Positions 17,449 to 25,387 of a stretch of DNA of 64,000 nt are shown here, one piece after another. The stretch spans positions 1-64,000 of the forward strand of contig DASYTI010000033.1 of assembly GCA_036002485.1 (NCBI GenBank). The letters run 5' to 3'. The DNA is from Candidatus Methylomirabilota bacterium. GTDB taxonomy: Bacteria; Methylomirabilota; Methylomirabilia; Rokubacteriales; CSP1-6. The position numbers and the translations under genes were made by a program. The notes below the pieces were generated by a model. It did no database searches. It worked only from the letters and a program-made list of their open reading frames with translations, and was not told the DNA's origin. Every line of letters begins with the position of its first letter. Positions within the stretch are counted from its first letter, which is position 1.

Positions 17449-18335
17449 CGCTTGGCTTTGTCGGGCTGGGCGCCATGGGCGGACGGATGGCCAAGCGGCT
17501 GCTCGACGCCCGCTTGCCCCTCGTGGGCTACAACCGCACCGCCGCCAAGGCCCAGGGGCTCGTGGATGCCGGCATGCACCTCGCGAAATCCCCGCGCGAG
17601 GTGGCGGAACAAGCGGACGTGATCTTCACCATGGTCACCGACTCGGCGGCGCTCGAGGCGGTGACGAGCGGGCCCGATGGGATTCTGGCCGGCCTCGGGC
17701 CGGGCAAGATCTATGTCGAGATGAGCACGGTCAGCCCAGATCTGACGCGCCGGCTCGGTGGCGAGGTTGCCGCGCGCGGGGCGGCCATGCTCGATGCCCC
17801 GGTGTCAGGCAGCGCCATCACTCTGGAGGCCGGCCAGCTCGCCTTCATGGTCGGCGGCGAGCCGTCCGTCCTCGAGCGCGTGCGCCCCTATCTCCTCGCC
17901 ATCGGCCCGACCATCACCCATGTGGGCCCGCTGGGCCTTGCCGTGACCATGAAGATCGCCGTCAATCTCGGGCTGGCCGTCCAGATGCTCGCCTTCTCTG
18001 AAGCCGTCTTGCTCGCCGAGAAGGCCGGCATCGCGCGCGAGCGGGCCGTCGAGGCGCTCATGAAGAGCGTGGTCGCCTCGCCAATGGTCAAGTACCGCGG
18101 TCCCTTCGTTCTCGGCATGCCCGCCGAGGCGCTCTTCGACGTCAACATGATGCAGAAGGACTTGCGCCTGGCCCTCGACCTCGCCCACACCTCCGGCGTG
18201 ACCATGCCCTCGACGACCCTCACCCACGAGGTGCTCAACATGGCGCGTGGTCTCGGACTCGCTCAGTACGACTTCGCGGTGATGTTCGACGCGCTGGCGA
18301 ATCTTTCCGGCCTCCCCCCGAGCAAGAAGGAATGA
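17445..18335 (+). CDS. Beta-hydroxyacid dehydrogenase, 3-hydroxyisobutyrate dehydrogenase family
   Basis: 296 residues. N-terminal NAD(P) fold GLGAMGGRMAKRL (7-19), GYNRT (28-32) for the cofactor ribose or phosphate, the substrate-binding DAPVSGS (117-123), catalytic K170 and N174 in GLAVTMKIAVNLG, and a helical C-terminal domain. Members oxidise 3-hydroxyisobutyrate, tartronate semialdehyde or related hydroxy acids; the exact substrate is not evident. Starts at GTG overlapping the RidA-like stop. Confidence 0.88.
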   Translation: MTLGFVGLGAMGGRMAKRLLDARLPLVGYNRTAAKAQGLVDAGMHLAKSPREVAEQADVIFTMVTDSAALEAVTSGPDGILAGLGPGKIYVEMSTVSPDLTRRLGGEVAARGAAMLDAPVSGSAITLEAGQLAFMVGGEPSVLERVRPYLLAIGPTITHVGPLGLAVTMKIAVNLGLAVQMLAFSEAVLLAEKAGIARERAVEALMKSVVASPMVKYRGPFVLGMPAEALFDVNMMQKDLRLALDLAHTSGVTMPSTTLTHEVLNMARGLGLAQYDFAVMFDALANLSGLPPSKKE

Positions 18336-18366
18336 TTCTGCTATCCTGAGAGGGGAGACGAGGGCG

Positions 18367-18783
18367 ATGACCGAGCGCAAGCCTCCGGGCACCTCGTGGG
18401 AGTCGTGGATCGAGCAGCAGATTCAGCGCGCCCGGGAAGAGGGCGAATTCGATCACCTTCCCGGGGCGGGCAAGCCATTGCCCGATCTCACGGCGCCCTA
18501 TGATCCCCTGTGGTGGCAGAAGAAGCTCATGCAGAGAGAGCAGATATCGGCGTTGCCCACGGCGCTCGAGCTTCTGCGAAAAGTCGAAACCGAGCTGGCG
18601 GCGCTCCCGCGGCTACGTGACGAAGCCGAGGTCAGGCGGCGGCTGCAGACCCTCAACGCCGAGATCGCCAAGGTGAACTCACGAGGCGCCGAAGGGCCTC
18701 CCTCTCGCCTGGGCCCTCTGGATGTCGAGGCCGTCGTGGCGGAGTGGCGCGCCCGCTCGCCGATCGAACGCTCCTCCAGCTAG
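18367..18783 (+). CDS. DUF1992 protein (DnaJ homolog C28 conserved domain)
   Basis: 138 residues, matching the DUF1992 pattern: WIEQQIQRAREEGEFDHLPG, then GKPLPDL, DPLWWQKKLMQREQI and a C-terminal helical region with LNAEIAKVNSR. Small cytoplasmic protein of unknown biochemical role found in bacteria and in eukaryotic DNAJC28. ATG 18367 follows GGGGAGACG. It is tail-to-tail with the SDR gene (13 bases apart). Confidence 0.85.
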   Translation: MTERKPPGTSWESWIEQQIQRAREEGEFDHLPGAGKPLPDLTAPYDPLWWQKKLMQREQISALPTALELLRKVETELAALPRLRDEAEVRRRLQTLNAEIAKVNSRGAEGPPSRLGPLDVEAVVAEWRARSPIERSSS

Positions 18784-18795
18784 GAGCGCTCTCCC

Positions 18796-19578
18796 TCAGC
18801 CCGCGGGCTCGCCGGCATTGACGGCCACGACCTGGCCGGAGACGCTCCGCGACATGTCGCTGGCGAGGAACAGCGTGGCGTCGACGATGTCCTCGGCCGT
18901 CACGAAACGCCTCAGCGGCATGCGCTCGATCATCGACTTGCGCTGGGCTTCCACGGAGATCCCCTTGACCTCAGCCTGGCCCGCGATGACCCGGTCGATG
19001 CGATCGCCATCCACCGCGCCGGGAGCGACGCAGTTGACGCGGATCCCGTGGGGCGCCAGCTCGAGGGCCATGCCATACGTCATGCCCACCTGCCCCGCCT
19101 TGGCCGAGCAGTAGCCGATGCGGTAGGGCAGGCCGCGCCGGCCCGCCCCCGAGGAGATGTTCACGATGGCGCCGCCCCCCGCCTTGATCATCTCCGGCAC
19201 CACGAAGCGGGTGCAGAGGTAGGAGCTGGTGAGACAGGAGTCGATGGTGTAGCGCCAGTCCTCCATCGAATAGTCCTGCACGGGCTTGGTGGCTCCGCCG
19301 TCGCCCGCATTGTTCACGAGGACGTCGATCTTCCCGAACGCTTTGAGGCTCTCGGCGACGAGGCGTCGCACGTCGGCCTCGATGGCGGCGTCGCCCACCA
19401 CCGCGATGGCCTTGCCGCCCGCCGCGCTCACCTGCGCCGCCGTCTCCCTGACGAGATCGGCCGAGCGGGCGGCACAGACCACGCTGGCCCCCTCGCGCGC
19501 GAAGCGCAGGCTCATGACGCGCCCGATGCCCTTGGACGCTCCCGTGATGATAGCGACCTTTCCCTCGAGCAAGCCCAT
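18796..19578 (-). CDS. Short-chain dehydrogenase/reductase (SDR)
   Basis: 260 residues, classical SDR: TGASKGIG (12-19), NNAGDGG, catalytic Ser in NISSGAG and YxxxK as GYCSAKAG, then PGAVDGDRID and a C-terminal LASDMSRSVSGQVVAVNAG. NAD(P)-dependent oxidoreductase of unknown substrate; length and C-terminus fit 3-oxoacyl-ACP reductase-like or 2,3-dihydroxy dehydrogenases. Monocistronic as far as seen. Confidence 0.9.
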   Translation of the reverse strand: MGLLEGKVAIITGASKGIGRVMSLRFAREGASVVCAARSADLVRETAAQVSAAGGKAIAVVGDAAIEADVRRLVAESLKAFGKIDVLVNNAGDGGATKPVQDYSMEDWRYTIDSCLTSSYLCTRFVVPEMIKAGGGAIVNISSGAGRRGLPYRIGYCSAKAGQVGMTYGMALELAPHGIRVNCVAPGAVDGDRIDRVIAGQAEVKGISVEAQRKSMIERMPLRRFVTAEDIVDATLFLASDMSRSVSGQVVAVNAGEPAG

Positions 19579-19750
19579 GCAGAACCTCCCCGTTGATCTT
19601 GATGGTTGTCGATCTCGGAGGGCACCCGACCGGGCCCTGGCCAGGTCAGGCCGGCGCCTCCTCGGGGAGTGTACGCGAGAGGCGACAGCAGGTAATGCCG
19701 CTTGGCTCGCCCCGGCCTGTCCCCCTTTGCCTACAAGATATAGGGTTCCA

Positions 19751-19781
19751 TTGACGGAAGACGCCCAAGATGCTGTATGGT
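19751..19781 (+). promoter_or_regulatory. Weak putative promoter for the small GrlR-like gene
   Basis: TTGACG at 19751-19756 and TATGGT at 19776-19781 with a 19-base spacer, 40 bases upstream of ATG 19821. Spacer is long and both hexamers have mismatches. The rest of 19579-19820 shows no gene. Confidence 0.3.
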
Positions 19782-19820
19782 AGCTACTATGATCCGCTGA
19801 GCCAGAAAGGAGCCGAGGCC

Positions 19821-20165
19821 ATGCCGCAGGCAGGCGACTGGCAGGGCACGTGGACGATCGACTACCTCACGTGGAGGGGAGACAGGAACCAGGGGGTGAT
19901 CACCCTCGACGAGGACCGCTCTCTCTCGGGCGGCGATTCGCTCTACCGATACTCGGGCCACTACACGGTGAGAGACAGGACGCTTCTCTGCGACGGCGTG
20001 GAGATGACGCCCGCCAACGGCTGTCATGTCACGCCCTGGGGCGAGGAAGCTCCGACATGCCAGATCGTTCTCTGGGGACGGATGGCCGGCGCCTCCATAG
20101 AAGGCATGATGATCAATCCAGGCAACCCAAACCTTCGCTTCCGGATGACCAAGAGGGTCGACTAG
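19821..20165 (+). CDS. Small conserved-pattern protein, GrlR-like beta-barrel candidate
   Basis: 114 residues from ATG 19821 behind AAAGGAG. An earlier ATG at 19770 is less likely because no ribosome site precedes it. The pattern W-x-G-T-W, GVITLDEDRSLSGGDSLYRY, SGHYTVRDRTLLCDGVEM and a final FRMTKRVD is that of short beta-barrels of the GrlR-like family (GGDS-x-Y-x-Y-x-G). Cytosolic, no signal peptide. Function unknown; the homology is by pattern recall and should be tested. It precedes the NitT/TauT transporter but has its own likely promoter. Confidence 0.55.
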   Translation: MPQAGDWQGTWTIDYLTWRGDRNQGVITLDEDRSLSGGDSLYRYSGHYTVRDRTLLCDGVEMTPANGCHVTPWGEEAPTCQIVLWGRMAGASIEGMMINPGNPNLRFRMTKRVD

Positions 20166-20279
20166 CCTCCCGCCTCCCTTCTCCGCGCGCTGTAGTATTC
20201 TCGGGGCGCCGTGAACGGCGTAGCACGATCGAGCCGGCCCGGTGTGCCTGTGCCCATGAATCGTTCAGGAGGGAAGCCC

Positions 20280-21230
20280 ATGCGCTCCGTCACATGCCTC
20301 ATCGCGGGACTCCTCGCCCTCGCGGGTGTCGCCCTCGCTCCCGCTCAAGATCTGCCCAAGGTCACTGTGGCCATGAGTGGGTGGACGGGCTTCGCCCCGC
20401 TGTCCCTCGCGGAGAAAACCGGTATCTTCAAGAAGAACGGCGTCGACGTCACCATCAAGTTCATCCCGCAGAAGGACCGCCATCTGGCCATCGCCTCGGG
20501 CGACGTGCAGTGCGCGGCGACCACGGTGGAGACGTGGATCCTCTGGAACGCCAACGGCGTGGCCACCCGGCAGGTCGTCCAGCTCGACAAGTCGTACGGG
20601 GCGGACGGCATGGTGGTGCGCAACAACATCGCCAGGATCGCGGACCTCAAGGGCAAGACGGTGGCCGCATCGGCCCCGGGGACGGCACCCTACTTCACGC
20701 TCGCCTGGATGCTCAAGAAGAACGGGCTCTCCGTCAAGGACGTGACCATCGCCACCCTCGAGCCCGGCCCCGCCGCCCAGGCTTTCATCGCGGGGCAGAA
20801 CGACGCGGCCATGACCTACGAGCCGTATCTCTCCGGCGTCCGCGACAAGCCAGAGGCGGGCAAGATCATCGCGACCACCCTCGACTATCCGATGGTCATG
20901 GACACCTTCGGCTGCACCCCGAAGTTCATCCAGGAGAACCCCAAGCTCGTCCAGAGCATGGTGGACAGCTACTTCGAGGCCGTCGAGCTGATCGGGCGCG
21001 AGCCGAAGAAGAGCTTCGAGATCATGGGCGCCGTGGTCAAGCAGACGGGCGAGCAGTTCGAGAAGTCGCAGTCGTATCTCCGCTGGCAGAACCGCGAGGC
21101 CAACCGCAAGTTCTTCGCGGGAGAGATCCAGGCCTTCAGCAAGGAGGCCACCGACCTGCTCCTCGAGCTCGGCATCATCAAGACGCAGCCGGACATCGCC
21201 TTGACCATCGACACGCGCTTCATCAAGTGA
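20280..21230 (+). CDS. NitT/TauT-type ABC transporter periplasmic binding protein
   Basis: 316 residues from ATG 20280 preceded by CAGGAGGG. Residues 1-24 form a signal peptide ending at about APA before QDLPKVTVAMSGWTG. Type II periplasmic binding fold of the SsuA/TauA/ThiY class: GFAPLSLAEKTGIFKKNGVD, KDRHLAIASGDVQCAATT, LKGKTVAASAPGTAPYF and AAMTYEPYLSGV. Likely ligands in this class are sulfonates, nitrate, taurine or pyrimidine-like molecules. Earlier starts (20211, 20256) lack a ribosome site. First gene of a three-gene importer operon. Confidence 0.88.
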   Translation: MRSVTCLIAGLLALAGVALAPAQDLPKVTVAMSGWTGFAPLSLAEKTGIFKKNGVDVTIKFIPQKDRHLAIASGDVQCAATTVETWILWNANGVATRQVVQLDKSYGADGMVVRNNIARIADLKGKTVAASAPGTAPYFTLAWMLKKNGLSVKDVTIATLEPGPAAQAFIAGQNDAAMTYEPYLSGVRDKPEAGKIIATTLDYPMVMDTFGCTPKFIQENPKLVQSMVDSYFEAVELIGREPKKSFEIMGAVVKQTGEQFEKSQSYLRWQNREANRKFFAGEIQAFSKEATDLLLELGIIKTQPDIALTIDTRFIK

Positions 21231-21249
21231 GCGGCGGGCGGGCCCGACG

Positions 21250-22023
21250 CTGACGCCGCTCGTCCCCGTCTCGCGGGCGGCCAAGATCACCCTCGGCCTC
21301 GCCTTCTTCGCCTTGTTCTTCCTCGGGTGGGGCGTGGCCACCCTCGGCGGCTTCGTCAACAAGACCTTCCTGGCCGACCCGATCACCATGGTCCTCTCGG
21401 GCTGGCGGCTCCTCGTCCTCCACGGCTTCTATGTCGACATCGGCGTCACCATCTGGCGCGTGGTGGGGGGCTTCGTCATCGCCACCGTCATCGGCGTGCC
21501 CCTGGGCGCGGCGATGGGCGCCTACAAGCCGATCGAGGCTTTCTTCGAGCCCTTCATCTCCTTCGCGCGCTACCTGCCCGCCTCGGGCTTCATCCCGCTC
21601 CTCATCCTCTGGGCGGGCATCGGCGAGAAGGAAAAGCTCGCCGTCATCTTCATCGGCTCGTTCTTTCAGATCGTGCTCATGGTCGCCGTCATCGTGGGCT
21701 CGACCCGGCGCGACCTCGTCGAGGCCGCCTACACCCTGGGGGCGAGCGCGGGGGGCATCGTCCGGCGCGTGCTCCTGCCCTCGAGCGCGCCGGACATCGC
21801 CGAGTCGCTGCGCCTGGTCCTCGGCTGGGCGTGGACCTATGTCATCGTGGCCGAGCTGATCGGGGCCTCCAGCGGCATCGGACACATGATCACCGACAGC
21901 CAGGCCCTGCTCGACACGGGCCAGATCATCTTCGGCATCGTGGTCATCGGCGTGATCGGGCTCGTCTCGGACTACCTCTTCAAGACGCTGAACCAGCGGC
22001 TGTTCCCCTGGAGCCTGGCCTGA
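21250..22023 (+). CDS. NitT/TauT-type ABC permease (SsuC-like), probable CTG start
   Basis: Permease with coupling loop EAAYTLGASAGGIVRRVLLP and FGIVVIGVIGLVSDYLF. The first ATG/GTG/TTG in frame is TTG 21313, which cuts the first helix in half: in frame upstream are VSRAAKITLGLAFFALFFLG and an N-terminal cytoplasmic part. Frame is open from before the binding-protein stop, but no canonical start lies there; a CTG at 21250, 20 bases after that stop, gives a normal 257-residue permease and is used here. Works with the ATPase that follows. Confidence 0.78.
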   Translation: MTPLVPVSRAAKITLGLAFFALFFLGWGVATLGGFVNKTFLADPITMVLSGWRLLVLHGFYVDIGVTIWRVVGGFVIATVIGVPLGAAMGAYKPIEAFFEPFISFARYLPASGFIPLLILWAGIGEKEKLAVIFIGSFFQIVLMVAVIVGSTRRDLVEAAYTLGASAGGIVRRVLLPSSAPDIAESLRLVLGWAWTYVIVAELIGASSGIGHMITDSQALLDTGQIIFGIVVIGVIGLVSDYLFKTLNQRLFPWSLA

Positions 22024-22036
22024 GCGCGAGAGCCGC

Positions 22037-22825
22037 GTGCCCACCCTCTTCATCGAGGAGCTGAGCCGGACTTTTCCGGGCGTGCGCGGCGGGCCGCCGA
22101 CGCGGGCCATCGAGCCGACCTCACTCCGCGTCGCCGACAACGACTTCATCTGCCTGCTCGGACCGTCCGGCTGCGGCAAATCGACGCTGCTGCGCATCGT
22201 GGCCGGGCTCGATCACCCCACCACGGGACACGTGCTCCTCGACGGCGAGCCCGTGACCGGACCGGGCGCCGATCGCGGCATGGTGTTCCAGTCCTACACC
22301 CTCTTCCCCTGGCTCACCGTCGAGGAGAATATCGGGTTCGGTCTGCGCGAGAAGGGCACGGCCGCCGCCGAGCGCCGGCGCATCATCGCGCACTACATCG
22401 AGCGCGTGGGCCTGGGCGGCTTCGAGCACCACTATCCGCGAATGCTCTCGGGAGGCATGCAGCAGCGGACCGCGCTGGCCCGGGCCCTCGCCAATGATCC
22501 GAAGGTGCTCCTGCTCGACGAGCCCTTCGGGGCCCTGGACAACCAGACCCGTGCCCTCATGCAAGAGCTCTTGCTCGGGATCTGGGAGGCCGACCGCAAG
22601 ACCGTCCTCTTCGTGACCCACGACATCGAGGAGGCCATCTTCATCGCCAACCGCGTCGCCGTCATGACCGCCCGCCCGGGACGGATCAAGAGCGACATCG
22701 CGATCGATCTGCCCCACCCGCGCCACTACACGGTCAAGACCACGCCCGAGTTCTCCGCGTACAAGGCGCGCCTCACCGAGGAGATCCGCATCGAGTCCAT
22801 CCGCGCGGTCGAGATGGGAGCATAG
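22037..22825 (+). CDS. NitT/TauT-type ABC ATP-binding protein (SsuB/TauB-like)
   Basis: 262 residues from GTG 22037, 13 bases after the permease stop. Walker A GPSGCGKSTLLRI, the Q-loop VFQSYTLFPWLTV, signature LSGGMQQRTALARALA, Walker B VLLLDEPFGALD, and VTHDIEEAIFIANRV. C-terminus HYTVKTTPEFSAYKARL matches the class. Powers the preceding permease. Confidence 0.93.
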   Translation: MPTLFIEELSRTFPGVRGGPPTRAIEPTSLRVADNDFICLLGPSGCGKSTLLRIVAGLDHPTTGHVLLDGEPVTGPGADRGMVFQSYTLFPWLTVEENIGFGLREKGTAAAERRRIIAHYIERVGLGGFEHHYPRMLSGGMQQRTALARALANDPKVLLLDEPFGALDNQTRALMQELLLGIWEADRKTVLFVTHDIEEAIFIANRVAVMTARPGRIKSDIAIDLPHPRHYTVKTTPEFSAYKARLTEEIRIESIRAVEMGA

Positions 22826-22878
22826 CGAGTACCAGCTCAACCTTCGTCCTCGGTCGGAGTGACGTGAGACAAACCTCG

Positions 22879-23078
22879 CCCCTCACCTACTCGGTCCTCG
22901 CCTCTTCGCCCGAGGCGGGCGTCTCGGCTCGAACTGCGGCCCTCTCCCCAGAGGGGAGAGGGATTCGTAAGCATACCCTCTCCTTCATTTTAGAATCCCT
23001 CTCCCCCGCGGCGGGGGAGAGGGCCGCAGTTCGAGCTGAGCGGCAAAGCCGCGAGGCGAGGGCTGAGATGGTGAGGGG
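22879..23078. repeat. Large inverted repeat of a dispersed element
   Basis: Arms 22879-22965 and 22994-23078 are imperfect reverse complements of about 85 bases. Each arm holds an inner CCCTCTCCCC/GGGGAGAGGG hairpin. The arm sequence, with CTCGCCTC and GGCTCGAAC cores, recurs partly at 39035-39128 and 43606-43653. No gene is present. It sits between two same-strand operons, so it could terminate transcription of one; long arms suggest a small mobile repeat. Confidence 0.75.
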
Positions 23079-23115
23079 GCCGGCGTGACAGCACTTGTGA
23101 TAGTCTCCCTGCACC

Positions 23116-24225
23116 ATGAAGATCACCGACGTCCATCTCACGCTGTTCGGCTGGGACGATATTCCCGCCACCACGTACGGCCGGCACACCGGGAAGTTCA
23201 GCGGCAAGAGCCAGCTCGGCCTCGTGACCATCGAGACCGACGAGGGCGTCAAGGGCCACGCCTTCCTCGGCTCCTCGATGCGCGGCGCGCACATGGACGG
23301 GCAATCGCTCATCCAGTACCTGAAGCCCGTCGTGCTCAACCAGGACCCGCTCGAGCGCGAGCGCCTGTACCAGGCGATGTGGCACAAGAACCGCCAGACC
23401 ACCTATCGCGCGATCGGGGCCATGGACGTGGCCCTCTGGGACATCGCGGGCAAGGTGGCGGGGCTGCCCATCTACCGCCTGCTCGGCTCGTACCGTGAGA
23501 GCGCTCCCGCCTACGCGAGCTCGGCCGTGCTGCCGAGCAAGGAGGCGTACGCGGAGGAAGCGGCCCGCTTCAAGGCCGAGGGCTGGACGGCCTACAAGAT
23601 CCATCCGCCCACCGATCCCGTCGTCGATGCCGAGGTCTGTCGCACCGTCCGCCGCGCCGTGGGCGAGGGCTTCACCGTGATGCTCGACTCGACCTGGGCC
23701 TACCAGTACCCGGAGGCCCTCCGCGTGGGCAAGGTCGTCGAGGAGCTCGGCTTCCACTGGTACGAGGACCCGCTCGCCGATGACGATCTGCTGAGCTACG
23801 TCAAGCTCAAGCAGCACCTCGCCATCCCGATCCTGGCCACCGAGTACTCGCCGGGCGGGCTCACCGCCTACGCGCCGTGGCTCGTTCACCAGGCCACGGA
23901 CTATCTCCGCGGCGACGTGGCCGTGAAGGGGGGCATCACCGCCCTCGTGAAGGCCGCGCATCTCGCCGAGGCCTTCCACATGAACTTCGAGATCCACCAC
24001 GGCGGCAACTCCCTCAACAACGTGGCCAACCTCCACGTGACCATGGCCATCGGGAACTGCGAGTTCTTCGAGGTGCTCCTGCCCGCGGGGGCCCAGAAGT
24101 ACGGGCTCGCCGAAGACATCGAGATCGACAAGGGGGGGCTGGTCCACGCCTTCAAGGGCCCCGGGCTCGGCGCCGTCATCGACTTCGGCCTCATCGAGCG
24201 GAAGAAGATCGCCGTTCTGACCTGA
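23116..24225 (+). CDS. Mandelate racemase/muconate lactonizing enzyme family protein
   Basis: 369 residues of the enolase superfamily. Capping domain at the N-terminus, then a barrel with K161-x-H163 (AYKIHPP), metal ligands D191 (MLDSTW), E217 (WYEDPL) and E243 (ATEYSPG), and H294/H295 in FEIHHGGNS. KxH rather than KxK at the base position is seen in acid-sugar dehydratases of the D-galactonate/mannonate sort as well as others. Likely dehydrates or epimerises a sugar acid; substrate unproven. ATG 23116 has a weak ribosome site. Confidence 0.85.
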   Translation: MKITDVHLTLFGWDDIPATTYGRHTGKFSGKSQLGLVTIETDEGVKGHAFLGSSMRGAHMDGQSLIQYLKPVVLNQDPLERERLYQAMWHKNRQTTYRAIGAMDVALWDIAGKVAGLPIYRLLGSYRESAPAYASSAVLPSKEAYAEEAARFKAEGWTAYKIHPPTDPVVDAEVCRTVRRAVGEGFTVMLDSTWAYQYPEALRVGKVVEELGFHWYEDPLADDDLLSYVKLKQHLAIPILATEYSPGGLTAYAPWLVHQATDYLRGDVAVKGGITALVKAAHLAEAFHMNFEIHHGGNSLNNVANLHVTMAIGNCEFFEVLLPAGAQKYGLAEDIEIDKGGLVHAFKGPGLGAVIDFGLIERKKIAVLT

Positions 24226-24300
24226 ACGACCGCCCGGGGCAAGCGAGACGGCCGGAACTTCCTCCCTCCCCGTCAGTCTAAGGGGCGAGGAGGACACACC

Positions 24301-25296
24301 ATGCGATCCTGGCTGAAGCCCGTTTCTTCATTCGGCACCGCCCTGTACCAAGCTGTTCGCTCGAGGCCGAGCCTCGCTCTGCTCTTCGTCGCGCTCGTTG
24401 CGGTGACGGCGGTCGCGAGTCTCCGGTTTCTCGAACCCCATCGCGCGGCCACGTCACCACCCGTCTACCGCCCGGCCAACCGGCTCTTCGACGAGGAGCA
24501 GGCAGCGTTCGGAGGGATGGTGGCGTCCCGTCGCGGCATCGTGCCCTCTTCCTCGCCGCCGACCAATGCGACGGATGCCGTGTCCGATGGCTGGGGCCGC
24601 CGCATCATCCGGCGCGCGACCCTCGACGTCGAGCTGGCCGACGTCGAGCAGGGCGTGGCCCGGCTTACCAGCGTCGTGGAGTCGGTCGGCGGCTTCATCA
24701 GCTCCACCGAGACCCAGGTGGACCAGAAAGGCACGGCGCGGGCGACCGTCACTGCCTACATCCCGCCTGCGCACTTCGCGCGGGTGCTGGGCGGCCTCGA
24801 TGGGGTCGGGCGCGTGACGCGACGCTCGATCGGCGGCCAGGACGTGAGCGAGGAATTCGTCGACCTCGAGGCGCGCCTCCGGAACTTCGAGCGCCACGAG
24901 GCGCAGCTCTTGAGCTTCATGGGCAAGGCCCAGAAAGTCCAGGATCTGCTGAGCCTCGAGAACGAGCTGGCGCGGGTGCGCGGCGAGATCGAGCGCACGG
25001 CAGGACGCCTGCGCTTCCTCAAGGCCCGGACCGACCTCGCCACCATCCAGGTGGCCCTCGTGCGAGCCCCACTCGTCGTTCCCCCGGACGGCCTGTTCCC
25101 CCGCTTTGTCGAGCAAGTGAAGCAGGCCTTCGCCGAGGGGTGGTCGACGGCGTTCGCCTTGGCCCTCGCCGCCGCGGTCCTGGCCGCCCAACTGAGCCCG
25201 CTCGCCATCCCCGCGCTTTGCGCCTGGGTGATCTATCGCCGCAGAACGGGACGACGGTCGAACGCGCTGACTCCACCCCCCCTGGAAGGAGCGTGA
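24301..25296 (+). CDS. DUF4349 domain membrane protein
   Basis: 331 residues. A membrane segment at about 25-43, then a DUF4349 region (about 95-270) with RRATLDVELADVEQGVARL, SVVESVGGFISSTETQ, ARATVTAYIPPAHFARVLG and SEEFVDLEARLRNFERHEA. A coiled coil runs about 195-235 (LENELARVRGEIERTAGRL). A second hydrophobic segment near the C-terminus is followed by a short basic tail. Extracytoplasmic, unknown function. RBS GAGGAGG before ATG. Confidence 0.85.
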   Translation: MRSWLKPVSSFGTALYQAVRSRPSLALLFVALVAVTAVASLRFLEPHRAATSPPVYRPANRLFDEEQAAFGGMVASRRGIVPSSSPPTNATDAVSDGWGRRIIRRATLDVELADVEQGVARLTSVVESVGGFISSTETQVDQKGTARATVTAYIPPAHFARVLGGLDGVGRVTRRSIGGQDVSEEFVDLEARLRNFERHEAQLLSFMGKAQKVQDLLSLENELARVRGEIERTAGRLRFLKARTDLATIQVALVRAPLVVPPDGLFPRFVEQVKQAFAEGWSTAFALALAAAVLAAQLSPLAIPALCAWVIYRRRTGRRSNALTPPPLEGA

Positions 25297-25387
25297 GCCA
25301 CTTTCCAAATGCGGCCTCGCGTGGACACCTTGCTCGGGTATATTTCACGGCGAGCGTCGATTCCCGGACTGCCCGGAGGTGACGAAC

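Noticed and set aside
22879-23078. Insertion sequence or CRISPR array
   Set aside because: No transposase, no target-site duplication seen, no regular repeat-spacer structure; arms are one imperfect inverted pair.
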